64,000 nucleotides of DNA. Origin: Planctomycetaceae bacterium. GTDB taxonomy: Bacteria > Planctomycetota > Phycisphaerae > Sedimentisphaerales > UBA12454. Made by a program: the position numbers and the translations under genes. Within the stretch, counting starts at the first letter, position 1, and every line of letters starts with the position of its first letter. Positions 41,445-50,170 of this stretch are shown one piece after another. Under the pieces are notes generated by a model. The model had not been told where the DNA came from. It searched no databases and saw only the letters and a list, made by a program, of their open reading frames with translations. The stretch is taken from positions 248,001 through 312,000 of the forward strand of contig JAJFVK010000019.1 in the NCBI GenBank assembly GCA_021371795.1, in the 5' to 3' direction.

Positions 41445-42560
41445 ATGGCAGAATCATTAGCTGTGTTTTGTGTGCTTTGTTTTGTAACGGCATTTACGAT
41501 GTCGCTGCTGTTGACTATTCCATCGAAAAGATTCGCGGTCAAAAGAGGCCTGATATCACATCCCAAAGACGACCGTTTCCACAGCAAAGCCATACCGATG
41601 GGCGGCGGAATTGCGATTTTCTTTACAATGCTCATTCTGTGTCTGTCGGCGGTTGTTTTTATTAAGCTGCTTGTTCACGATGGCACAACAAGCCTTTTCG
41701 GCAGAAATTTCGAACTGTACATCGAAGGTTTCGCCGGCAAATTTAACGAACTCCTCATAATCCTCGGCTGCGCAGCGATTTTATTCGTTCTTGGACTTTG
41801 GGACGATTTTAAAAACCTCAAGCCCATACACAAACTTATCGTCGAGTTCGCCGCGGCATTTACTGTCGCGTATTTTGCGGACGTGCGAATGGAATTTTTT
41901 ATCGACAGCAGAATCTACGCATCCGCGTTAAGCTCGATATGGCTCGTACTCATCATAAATGTATTCAACTTTCTCGATAATATGGATGGCGCAAGCGCAG
42001 GAATCGCCGCGATTGTCTCGATGATTATTTTCATCGTGGCGACACTTTCGCAGCAGGCGTTTGTCGCCGGTTTTTCGATGATGCTGGCAGGCACACTGAC
42101 CGGATTTTTGATTTTCAATTTTTGCCCCGCCTCGATTTTTATGGGCGACGCCGGCTCGCTTGTCATCGGTTTTTTCATTGGTATGCTGACAATGAAAACG
42201 ACATATTATAACGAAGCCGAAGACATTCGCTGGTATATCGTGTTAATGCCGCTGGTCATACTGGCGATACCGCTTTATGATTTTATCAGTGTAACCGCCC
42301 TGCGTCTGCATCAGAAGAAAAGTCCGTTTGTCGGCGACACACAGCATTTTTCACACAGACTAAAACGTCGCGGCCTGAACGAAGTGCAGACCGTTCTGAT
42401 GCTTTATCTGGCTACAATCACCACAGGCCTTGGCGCCGTAGTGCTCAAGGAATCAACCTGGCCTTACGGGTTGCTGGTGTTCCTGCAAACTGTTATGGTG
42501 CTGGCGATAATCGCCGTCCTCGAATCAACAGGTAATAATGAAAAAAAACATACAAAATAA
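41445..42560 (+). CDS. WecA/MraY-type undecaprenyl-phosphate sugar-1-phosphate transferase
   Basis: This membrane enzyme has about ten hydrophobic segments. The motifs NFLDNMDGASAG and FMGDAGSLVIGF match the DDxxD and GDxGS sites of the WecA/MraY family, which pass a sugar-1-phosphate to undecaprenyl phosphate at the cytoplasmic face. HKKSPFVGDTQHFSHRL agrees with the HIHH-like end. The mreB-mur cluster is absent, so I favour surface glycan synthesis over peptidoglycan. The following Wzy-like gene overlaps it by 23 bases and would use its product. Length 371. Confidence 0.88.
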   Translation: MAESLAVFCVLCFVTAFTMSLLLTIPSKRFAVKRGLISHPKDDRFHSKAIPMGGGIAIFFTMLILCLSAVVFIKLLVHDGTTSLFGRNFELYIEGFAGKFNELLIILGCAAILFVLGLWDDFKNLKPIHKLIVEFAAAFTVAYFADVRMEFFIDSRIYASALSSIWLVLIINVFNFLDNMDGASAGIAAIVSMIIFIVATLSQQAFVAGFSMMLAGTLTGFLIFNFCPASIFMGDAGSLVIGFFIGMLTMKTTYYNEAEDIRWYIVLMPLVILAIPLYDFISVTALRLHQKKSPFVGDTQHFSHRLKRRGLNEVQTVLMLYLATITTGLGAVVLKESTWPYGLLVFLQTVMVLAIIAVLESTGNNEKKHTK

Positions 42561-44763
42561 ACTATCCGCTCCGAATATTTTCTTCGTTCTGTTTCTCTGT
42601 ATAATCGCTTTCAGATTAAGTTTCACAGAAAACATCTCTATCGATTCTTTCAGTCTGGCAGGGATATATTTCGATAATCTCATCAGCATTATTATTTCCT
42701 GCGTTTTGATAATCGCCTCGGTAGCCTGGTTTTCGGTTTTATTCTGGAAAGGCAAAACCTATAAATACAGCGGACTTGAAATTGGCGCTGTAATCTTTTT
42801 GGCTGCTGCCGTTATCAGTTTCTTCTGCGCATCCAACAAAAGAGCTTCGCTGAATGATTCATTAACAATATTAGCTGTCATAACCTCGGCGATTACGCTC
42901 GTACAGCTTCTGGACAGCGAAACAAAAAAGAAAATCCTGCTGTTTTTCATTATTGCCGCTGCGATTTTGAATGTGTACCAGTGCATTGACCAGAACACCA
43001 CCGGCAACAAAATGATGATAGAAGAATACAAGGCCAACCCAAAACAGCAGCTTCAGGCTCTCGGCATCGAACCGGATACGTTTGCGCAAATGCTCTACGA
43101 ACACAGACTGAACTCCAAAGACGTCAAGGGCTTTTTCTCCACAAGCAACAGCGCAGGCAGCTTTTTTAATCTGGCATTATTTTCAGCTATTGCCGTTTTT
43201 GCCGGCGGAATTAAAAAACACAAAAAAGATTTAAAGACCATTGCTTTCCCCGTGATTATTATTGCGGTGCTCATTTTGGGATTGATTCTAACGGCCAGCA
43301 AAGGGGCGTTAGTGTCTCTCGCCATTGCACTTTTTGTTTTGTGCTGCATTTATTTGTTTGGAAAATTTATCAATCGGCACAAAGTATTAATCATCGGCGC
43401 CGCTACCGCTGTGTTTATCGGCGCAGTTTTGCTTATGATTTCTTACGGCATCAGGCACGATACCCTGCCGGGCGGCAACTCGATGCTTGTAAGATGGGAG
43501 TACTGGACGGCCGCAAGTGAATTAATCGCGGATAATTTCTTCACCGGCATCGGCGGCAACAATTTCGGCACTCATTACACGCAATACAAAGCCGCGAAAT
43601 CGCTCGAAACAGTCCGCGATCCTCATTGCTTTATATTAACGATATTCAGTGGTTATGGCATCATCGGCCTGACAGGCTTCCTGACCTGCCTGCTTGTTCC
43701 GGTTTTCAGGGCCATGAAAAAAACATCGCAAATAGGCGACAACACAAAAAATATTTCTGAAACACTGAAAAAAGTCGCGATACCTGCGGTTTTAGTTCTG
43801 ATATGTTTACGGCCGTTAGCAATCAGAAGCGGACTCGGCTCGCAAATCGATGTAATGATTTATGTTGTTGCCATGCTGTATGTCGCGCCCGTTTTTCTCT
43901 TTGCGGTAGTACTGTGGGTAATCGCCAGAAGCAAAAAATGCTGCGAAGAATTTTCGATTAAACGCGCCGCTCTGCTTTGCGGAATTTTAGCGGTCGTTCT
44001 GCACAATCTCATCGATTTCGGCATTTTTGAGCCGGGCATTTTAATGTCGTTATTCGCCGTTATCGCCTTGACAGCGTCTTATGACGAGCATCATATTGTG
44101 CAGTTGAAAATGAAATATAAATATATTCCGTTGAATTTAACAATCGTGATTTGCGCGGTTTGCTTTTGGCTTTTCATAATACCGGCGGGTAAAACTGCGG
44201 TAAACGTCGAGACCGCCAAAAAAATTTCCTCTTACGGTTATCTCGAACAGGCCGCCGTTTTGGCCGCCGACGCGATGGACGCCGATGTTTTGAATCCTTC
44301 TGCCGCGAATCTTAAAGGTACGATTGAAAGGTATCTCTATCAGGCTAATCCGCCGGAAAACAAAGCAAAACTTATGGATGCGGAAAAGTCCTTTATGACG
44401 GCAATCGACAGAGACCCTGCCGATTTTAAAAATTATGAAAAACTTTCAGAAGTGTATCAATTGCTTGCCGAGGCCAATCCTGACCGGTGTGCCAAATGGT
44501 TCCAGAAGGCTCTTGACGCCCTAAATCAGGCCATAATACGGTATCCATCAGGCAGCGAACTGCATCTCAAGGCCGCGGCACTCGCGCAGCAGTTGAATGA
44601 AACAGACGAGGCAATTGAGCATTACATCCAGACAATAGCGATTGAAGACGCTTACCGCGAAGAGTTTAAAATTATGTATCCGGACAGGGAAATGTTCAGC
44701 AGAATCGGAGAAATTAATTATAATTTCGCCAAACAAAGGCTCGAACAATTAAAAGAAAAATAG
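42538..44763 (+). CDS. O-antigen polymerase/ligase-like membrane protein with C-terminal TPR repeats
   Basis: About twelve hydrophobic segments fill residues 1-540. The Wzy/WaaL-like core reads NSMLVRWEYWTAASELIADN, FFTGIGGNNFGTHYTQYKA and DPHCFILTIFSGYGIIGL, the usual outer loop with Arg and His. Residues 580-741 are TPR-like helices that would face the periplasm. It would join or transfer sugar units on lipid carriers. The gene overlaps the WecA-like gene by 23 bases, so the two are coupled. Whether it is polymerase or ligase cannot be told. Confidence 0.85.
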   Translation: MKKNIQNKLSAPNIFFVLFLCIIAFRLSFTENISIDSFSLAGIYFDNLISIIISCVLIIASVAWFSVLFWKGKTYKYSGLEIGAVIFLAAAVISFFCASNKRASLNDSLTILAVITSAITLVQLLDSETKKKILLFFIIAAAILNVYQCIDQNTTGNKMMIEEYKANPKQQLQALGIEPDTFAQMLYEHRLNSKDVKGFFSTSNSAGSFFNLALFSAIAVFAGGIKKHKKDLKTIAFPVIIIAVLILGLILTASKGALVSLAIALFVLCCIYLFGKFINRHKVLIIGAATAVFIGAVLLMISYGIRHDTLPGGNSMLVRWEYWTAASELIADNFFTGIGGNNFGTHYTQYKAAKSLETVRDPHCFILTIFSGYGIIGLTGFLTCLLVPVFRAMKKTSQIGDNTKNISETLKKVAIPAVLVLICLRPLAIRSGLGSQIDVMIYVVAMLYVAPVFLFAVVLWVIARSKKCCEEFSIKRAALLCGILAVVLHNLIDFGIFEPGILMSLFAVIALTASYDEHHIVQLKMKYKYIPLNLTIVICAVCFWLFIIPAGKTAVNVETAKKISSYGYLEQAAVLAADAMDADVLNPSAANLKGTIERYLYQANPPENKAKLMDAEKSFMTAIDRDPADFKNYEKLSEVYQLLAEANPDRCAKWFQKALDALNQAIIRYPSGSELHLKAAALAQQLNETDEAIEHYIQTIAIEDAYREEFKIMYPDREMFSRIGEINYNFAKQRLEQLKEK

Positions 44764-44780
44764 TCGTTTATAGTGTTTAG

Positions 44781-44823
44781 CCCTGCCAACATTACAATCC
44801 CCCTTGCGGGAACATTGGCAGGG
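44781..44823. terminator. Hairpin after the Wzy-like gene, sharing CCCTGCCAA with the 28053 element
   Basis: CCCTGCCAA (44781-44789) pairs with TTGGCAGGG (44815-44823), and CCCCC with GCGGG inside. The 9-base arms equal those at 28053-28074 but the loop is longer. It can terminate the gene at 44763. Confidence 0.6.
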
Positions 44824-44851
44824 TTTATAAAATAAAAAAAATGGGATAATT

Positions 44852-46312
44852 ATGAAATTAAAAATGTTTATACTGTTATTGTTTACGGCGGTCTGTTTTG
44901 CCGGGCCGGATATGACAAAATCGGTAGTAATGATTCAAATTGTAAAACAGCCTTACGATTATGCCACGCCATGGAAGCAGACGTCCATTTCACAGGGCGT
45001 CGGCTCCGGCTTTATCATCGAAGGCAACAGAATCCTAACAAACGCGCACAACATCTCCGACAGCCGGTTTATTATTGTCAAAAAAGAAAATTTCGCGAAA
45101 AAATATCCCGCAACGGTCGAGTTCGCCGGCCACGACTGCGATTTAGCGATTTTAAAAATCGCGGACGAAACCTTTTTCGATGGAATGCAGCCATTGGCAA
45201 TTGGCGGTCTTCCAGAAGTCAACCGTACAGTCGAAACTTACGGTTTTCCGATGGGCGGCACTCATATAAGCGTAACGAAAGGCATTGTCTCACGAATTCA
45301 GACCGATATGTACGCACACAGCGGTGCGGACGGCCATCTTGTAGTCCAGACCGACGCGGCAATCAATCCCGGCAACAGTGGCGGCCCGGTAATACTTGAC
45401 GGCAACGTCGTAGGCGTCGCTTTTCAGGGTATCCGGCAGGCCGACAACATCGGCTATATGATTCCGACAACAATAATTAATCATTTTCTGCTGGATGTAA
45501 ATGATGGCAGATATGACGGCTTTGGCTCGCTGGGCGTAAGCATTTTTGAAGGTCTGCACAACGAAAGTTACAAGGAATATCTCAACCTGCCAGCCGATAC
45601 CGAAGGCGTCGTTGTTACAGCGGTAACACTCAACAGTTCTGCGGAAAACGTACTGCGGAGAAACGACTGCATTACACAAATCGATAATTACGCTCTTGAC
45701 AACGATGGCATGATTGTGATTTACGGCCAGAAGTATTCGCTTTCCGAAGCGGTCGAAGCGAAACAAATCGGCGAAACTGTAGATGTCGTTTTCTGGCGCG
45801 ACGGCAAAAAGCAAACCGGTCAATTAACAATTCAGCTCAACAGGCCGGTGTTCGAGTTCGCCAGATTATATGATGCTCGTCCGCCTTATGTCTGCTTTGC
45901 GGGTCTTACGTTCGTATCGGCAAACAGAAACTTTCTCGAAACTTGGGGCCGTGAATGGATGAAAGATATTCCGCATATCCTGCGTTATCTCATGAGCGAA
46001 TCACAAACGCTCAACACCGACAAGCTGCGAAAGGAATATGTAGTGCTTTCCGAGATATTGCCCGACCAGATAAATCTCTACGACGGCGATTTTCTCAATA
46101 AACCGCTTGAAAGCATCAACGACCAGCCTGTAAGAAGCCTCGAAGATGTGCGCAAAGCGTTCAGGAACAAAGACTGCGAATTTTTTATCGTAAAGTTTAT
46201 AAGCTCCGATATCCCGCTGCTTTTGGACGCCAAACAGGCTCATCAGCAGAACGACGCGATTTTGAAAAAATATAATGTACCGTCATGGACTTATCCGGAG
46301 GAGCAGTTATGA
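44852..46312 (+). CDS. Exported Deg/HtrA-type serine protease
   Basis: A signal peptide (residues 1-17) leads to a trypsin-like domain with a complete catalytic triad: His66 (LTNAHN), Asp97 (HDCDLAIL) and Ser176 (INPGNSGGP). A PDZ-like domain follows from about residue 230 (EGVVVTAVTLNSSAENVLRR, IGETVDVVFWRDGKKQTGQL), and a third region of about 110 residues ends the protein. The plan resembles plant Deg proteases more than DegP. It cleaves damaged or surface proteins outside the cytoplasm. Its stop overlaps the next gene by four bases, so it is coupled to its triad-less relative. Confidence 0.88.
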   Translation: MKLKMFILLLFTAVCFAGPDMTKSVVMIQIVKQPYDYATPWKQTSISQGVGSGFIIEGNRILTNAHNISDSRFIIVKKENFAKKYPATVEFAGHDCDLAILKIADETFFDGMQPLAIGGLPEVNRTVETYGFPMGGTHISVTKGIVSRIQTDMYAHSGADGHLVVQTDAAINPGNSGGPVILDGNVVGVAFQGIRQADNIGYMIPTTIINHFLLDVNDGRYDGFGSLGVSIFEGLHNESYKEYLNLPADTEGVVVTAVTLNSSAENVLRRNDCITQIDNYALDNDGMIVIYGQKYSLSEAVEAKQIGETVDVVFWRDGKKQTGQLTIQLNRPVFEFARLYDARPPYVCFAGLTFVSANRNFLETWGREWMKDIPHILRYLMSESQTLNTDKLRKEYVVLSEILPDQINLYDGDFLNKPLESINDQPVRSLEDVRKAFRNKDCEFFIVKFISSDIPLLLDAKQAHQQNDAILKKYNVPSWTYPEEQL

Positions 46313-47772
46313 AAAAGACATTTATAATTATTTTGATTTGTGTTTCATCTTTTTCCGTTTTTGCAAAAGACATTTCGGAAAAATTAAAAGATTCGATTGT
46401 ATATCTTCAGATTACATATCACGGTTACGGACAATATACGCCGTGGAAGACTTCTGAATTATCGGAAGGTTTCGCGGTCGGCTGCGCAGTTGACGGCAAT
46501 AAGGTTATCACCATCGCATCGAGCGTCGCCGACGCCAAGCTAATACAGGCCAGAACGGCAAACCAAAACGATTTCATCCCCGCCCAAATTTTGACCGTAG
46601 ATTATGAAAGCAACCTCGCGTTGATTGAGCTGGATTCAAATTCGCTTACAAAACCGTTCAAGCCGCTTGCGTTCAGCGAAAAATACGTCAAAGGCGCCGG
46701 CGTCAGTTTCTACTGGCTTTCCGCCGACGGCAGAATGTACAACGGCAGAGGCTTTCTCGACAGAGTAACCGTCGAAAGCACCGCTGTCTTCTGTTCACAA
46801 ACGCTTACGTTCGTTGCGGCAGGAATATCAGAAACGACGAATCTCGGACAATTATACTGCCTCGAAGACCGGCCTGTCGGCATCGCGAGCCTTTCCGGCA
46901 AGGAAAAAGAAGGCAATATCATTCCCGCTCAAATTATTAATCGCTTTTTGGCAGATGCCCGCAACGGCAAGTATAACGGAATAGCGATGAAAGGTTTCGA
47001 GGCATCCGCTCTGGTTGACCCGGCGATGCGAAAATATCTGAAAATACCCAATGATGTGCAGACCGGCGTTTATGTCGCGAACGTTTACACTATCGGAACC
47101 GGAAGCGACGTTCTCAAATCAGGCGACGTACTGCTCGGCATTGACGGATATTCAATCAATCCTTACGGAAGATACGAAGACCGGAGATTCGGCACGCTCG
47201 CATTCGACAGCCTCATAACCGGCAAAACCGCAGGCGACGCGATTACATTTGAAGTCTGGCGAGACGGCAAAAAACAAATTCTAAACGCCGTCGCAAAAAG
47301 ATTCAACGCTTCCGATATGCTCGTGCCATGGTATGAATTCGACACACAGCCCGAATACGCGATTGTTGGAGGCTGCATCCTGCAGAAACTTACAAAAAGT
47401 TATATGGCAGGCAGAGGCGAAGACTGGCAGGGAAAAGTCGAGCCGCATCTTTATAATTATCTGATTAACGAAGCGTTCAAACCGACTGACCAGCGCAGAG
47501 ACCTCGTAATTTTAAGTTACTGTATGCCGGCGAATATCAACATCGGCTATCAGAACTTGAGTCAGTACGTTGTCGATAAAATCAACGGAATGAAAATCTG
47601 CAGAATGAGCGACATCCCAAAAGCTCTTGCACTAAATCCTGATGCCAAATTTATCGTCATAGAGTTTGAAATGTCCCAGCCCGCGATTGTTTTAGACAGA
47701 AGTCAGCTCGATTACGCCGCTAATTCCATTGCTCAAGTTTACGGCATCGACAAAATGATGAATATAAAGTAG
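46309..47772 (+). CDS. Catalytically dead Deg-like paralogue (pseudoprotease)
   Basis: The same fold as the gene before it: signal peptide (residues 1-19), trypsin-like part, PDZ and a C-terminal domain. Aligned to it, the triad is lost at all three places: His to Ser71 (ITIASSVA), Asp to Asn102 (ESNLALIEL) and Ser to Leu179 (TNLGQLYC). Reading frame and PDZ remain good, so the protein is under selection, perhaps as an adaptor, an inhibitor or a substrate-presenting partner of the active protease. I start at ATG 46309, with GGAGG eight bases before. The ATGA overlap with the protease supports co-translation and a possible complex. Confidence 0.82.
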   Translation: MKKTFIIILICVSSFSVFAKDISEKLKDSIVYLQITYHGYGQYTPWKTSELSEGFAVGCAVDGNKVITIASSVADAKLIQARTANQNDFIPAQILTVDYESNLALIELDSNSLTKPFKPLAFSEKYVKGAGVSFYWLSADGRMYNGRGFLDRVTVESTAVFCSQTLTFVAAGISETTNLGQLYCLEDRPVGIASLSGKEKEGNIIPAQIINRFLADARNGKYNGIAMKGFEASALVDPAMRKYLKIPNDVQTGVYVANVYTIGTGSDVLKSGDVLLGIDGYSINPYGRYEDRRFGTLAFDSLITGKTAGDAITFEVWRDGKKQILNAVAKRFNASDMLVPWYEFDTQPEYAIVGGCILQKLTKSYMAGRGEDWQGKVEPHLYNYLINEAFKPTDQRRDLVILSYCMPANINIGYQNLSQYVVDKINGMKICRMSDIPKALALNPDAKFIVIEFEMSQPAIVLDRSQLDYAANSIAQVYGIDKMMNIK

Positions 47773-47787
47773 GAATACCAAACAATA

Positions 47788-47848
47788 AAATCAGTGAAAT
47801 CTGCGTAATCTGTGATTATAAACGTTTGTAGGGTGGGCTTTAGCCCAC
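47788..47848. repeat. Micro-repeat AATCTGCGTAATCTGTG and GTGGGCT/AGCCCAC hairpin
   Basis: AAATCTGCGTAATCTGTGAT (47797-47816) is similar to a stretch near 50129-50145, and GTGGGCT/AGCCCAC (47833-47848) is a small palindrome just before the larA start. Both are the dispersed intergenic type of this genome. Confidence 0.5.
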
Positions 47849-47859
47849 GCAGTTAAAAT

Positions 47860-49134
47860 ATGAAAATTGAAATTTCTTACGGCAAAGGCAATATCGGTTT
47901 CGACATTCCGGAACAGAATCTGGCCGGCATTATCCGACCTGGAAAATCGCAGCCGCCATTAACCGCCGACCAAATTGACCGTGCAATATTAAATAATGAA
48001 TTTACTCGCGCAGTCGAAAATAAGTATTTATGCGTACTCGTTCCGGATGGCACACGCGATTTGCCCATAAACACAGTCCTGCAATCGGCGGCAAAACTAT
48101 TAAAACACGCCCGCCGTATCAGGTTCATCATCTGCACAGGCACACACAACGCCAAAACCGAACAGAATGATGTGTTGATTGAAAAAATCAGTTCGCTTAT
48201 GAACGACCGCGGAATCAAAAACTTCGACATCGTCGCGCACGATTGCGAAAAAGCCGAATTCATCGACGCAGGTACAACGAGCAGACAAACGCATGTTTTG
48301 TACAACGCGGCAATTAAAGACGCCGAAATTTTCCTTGCGTTGAGCGATGTCAAGCATCATTATTTCGCCGGCTATTCGAATCCCGTAAAAAATCTCGTGC
48401 CCGGCGTATGCGCATACAAAACAACCGAGCAAAATCACAGTTTGAGTCTCGATGAGAACTCACACTTCGGCAAACATCCGTGGCACTTAAATAAAGATGT
48501 GAGAAACAATCCACTCGCCGCCGACCAGACCGAAGCGATGGAAAAAATCATCGGCGACCGACCGTTTTGGGCAATCACAATGATTAGCTCAAACAATAAA
48601 ATCAACTGGCTGCAATTCGGCAAAGCGAAAGAAACAGCCGCCGCAGCCTTCGCAAAAGCGGATGAATGGAATATTTATAAAGTACAACCCGTTGAGCGAA
48701 TGATTGTTTCGTGCGGTAAATCACCAAATGATATAGACCTTTACATCGCCCAGCGTGCGCTGGAACTTACAAAACAGGCGATAATCGACGGCGGAGAAAT
48801 TTTGTTTGCCGCCGAGTGCGAAAAAGGCGTCGGCGCGGAACGCACAATGCCTCATTTCTGGAATTTACTGATTAAGCCGATGGATGAAATTTTCGCGCAG
48901 GTAAAAAATAAACCGTATAAATTATTCAGCCACAAGCCGCTGCGTTTTGCCGAGATGATTAAAAGACTGCGAAAGCTCTGGCTGTATTCCAAATTGCCTG
49001 CCGAGATGATAAAAGCCGCCCATCTGCACCCTGCCGAAAACATGCAAACCGTGATTGATGAATGGATAAAAGAAAAACCGAACGTAAAAATCCTCGTCGT
49101 TGGCGGTGCAAACAAGTTGGCCTTAAGAGTGTAA
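47860..49134 (+). CDS. LarA-like nickel-pincer epimerase family protein (DUF2088)
   Basis: PDGTRDLPI, GTHNAKTE and DVKHHYFAGYSNPVKNLVPG are the LarA-type substrate and cofactor motifs, including His residues and Lys at the cofactor site. LarA-type enzymes racemise or epimerise alpha-hydroxy acids with a pyridinium-nickel pincer cofactor made by LarB, LarC and LarE. None of those is in this window, so cofactor supply must come from elsewhere. The gene is 87 bases after the Deg pair with intergenic repeats between. The substrate is not shown. 424 residues is usual for the family. Confidence 0.82.
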   Translation: MKIEISYGKGNIGFDIPEQNLAGIIRPGKSQPPLTADQIDRAILNNEFTRAVENKYLCVLVPDGTRDLPINTVLQSAAKLLKHARRIRFIICTGTHNAKTEQNDVLIEKISSLMNDRGIKNFDIVAHDCEKAEFIDAGTTSRQTHVLYNAAIKDAEIFLALSDVKHHYFAGYSNPVKNLVPGVCAYKTTEQNHSLSLDENSHFGKHPWHLNKDVRNNPLAADQTEAMEKIIGDRPFWAITMISSNNKINWLQFGKAKETAAAAFAKADEWNIYKVQPVERMIVSCGKSPNDIDLYIAQRALELTKQAIIDGGEILFAAECEKGVGAERTMPHFWNLLIKPMDEIFAQVKNKPYKLFSHKPLRFAEMIKRLRKLWLYSKLPAEMIKAAHLHPAENMQTVIDEWIKEKPNVKILVVGGANKLALRV

Positions 49135-49689
49135 TTCCCTCATTTCGCACAAATCCGTATTCAGCAGAAACGTTTTAAACGGTTCTTTTTTTAATATTGA
49201 AAAATTCAGCGGCGTGTATTCTTCATCGCCGTTTTCGATAACGAATTTATCTCTCGCCATCGCAGCCAATACCAGGCCGTTTGGCGTAAACGGACTGTAA
49301 AAATGCCGTCTTTTGTTTGATATGTAATATGCACCGCAGTATTGCCCTCTTTTGCTGTTAATACTTACACCCATAAATCCTGTCGAATTTTTCAAAACGC
49401 GGTTGAGCATATTTTGCCGATGCGTCACTATTCGCAGATTGCTTTTGCGATTATCCAAAGGATTTCTATTGATATGATCTACTACCTGTCCCTTCTTGGC
49501 GTTTGTGATTACCCGTGCAAGTGCTGTGGTTTTTCGTGTTTGGCGGTTGCGAACAAACACCTGCCCTGCCTTGCTGATTATGAGTGTTGATTTTAGTATT
49601 GCAGGATTATAGAACACATCCGCATCGAGTATAACATTTTTGCCTGCTGTTTTTCTGATAATACAGTTGGAAATGGTTGGTTTAGTCAC
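49123..49689 (-). CDS. HNH endonuclease with AP2-like domain (homing-endonuclease type)
   Basis: The HNH core VVDHINRNPLDNRKSNLRIV and the following NMLNRVLKNSTGFMGVSINS, a region like the AP2 DNA-binding domain, are seen at about residues 65-145. Such proteins occur as free-standing homing-type nucleases in phages and bacteria. The frame ends inside the larA 3' end, overlapping it by 12 bases. No intron or intein flanks it. It could be a solitary mobile element; the DNA around it is intergenic, AT-rich and full of palindromes. Confidence 0.78.
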   Translation of the reverse strand: MTKPTISNCIIRKTAGKNVILDADVFYNPAILKSTLIISKAGQVFVRNRQTRKTTALARVITNAKKGQVVDHINRNPLDNRKSNLRIVTHRQNMLNRVLKNSTGFMGVSINSKRGQYCGAYYISNKRRHFYSPFTPNGLVLAAMARDKFVIENGDEEYTPLNFSILKKEPFKTFLLNTDLCEMRELHS

Positions 49690-50170
49690 AGGATTCCCCT
49701 TTCTATATAGGGATGAATCATGCGCGTTTTTTCACTGAAATTTGAATTGATGCTTTTTATGAAGTAATTAAATCATAAAAATTTTAAAACTGCGCCGGTA
49801 AACACTTGCGCTTTTATTGTTAGCACATCGACCTTTGCCTGGGGTTACGTTTTGTTTAGCCGTTGTCGGTACGACAACGATATTTAACCTGCCGTTCCAC
49901 GGCAGGTTCGTTAAACCAAAAAATTCCAAAAAATATTAAATATTAAGGCTATCTCTACAAATGTAAAAATCAGAGCCATGAGCGTCAGCGATTGGTAATT
50001 CGTTCGTTAGCCCCGCGATTATTATCCGCCATTGGCGTGATATTCGAGGGGTTTGTTTACTAAATACAAAATGCAATATACAAAATACACAAAAAAATCA
50101 GTAAAGCTTGTCCTCGCAAAGGCGGGGATCTGCGTAATCAGCGATTATTTTTTTAGCGCCTTCGTGGCTA
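49690..50170. repeat. Intergenic stretch with several palindromes
   Basis: CGTTGTCG/CGACAACG (49861-49879) and AACCTGCCG/CGGCAGGTT (49886-49908), both flanked by TTTAAC or GTTTAG-like words, are followed by CCCCGCGA/TCGAGGGG (50011-50053, one mismatch) with an inner ATCCGCC, and by a small CCTCGC/GCGGGG hairpin near 50112. No reading frame is supported. The words match the 41358 element and others in the window. Confidence 0.55.

Noticed and set aside
49123-49689. HNH gene as part of a group I intron or intein
   Set aside because: The flanking DNA shows neither a split gene nor intron-type ends; larA next to it is whole.
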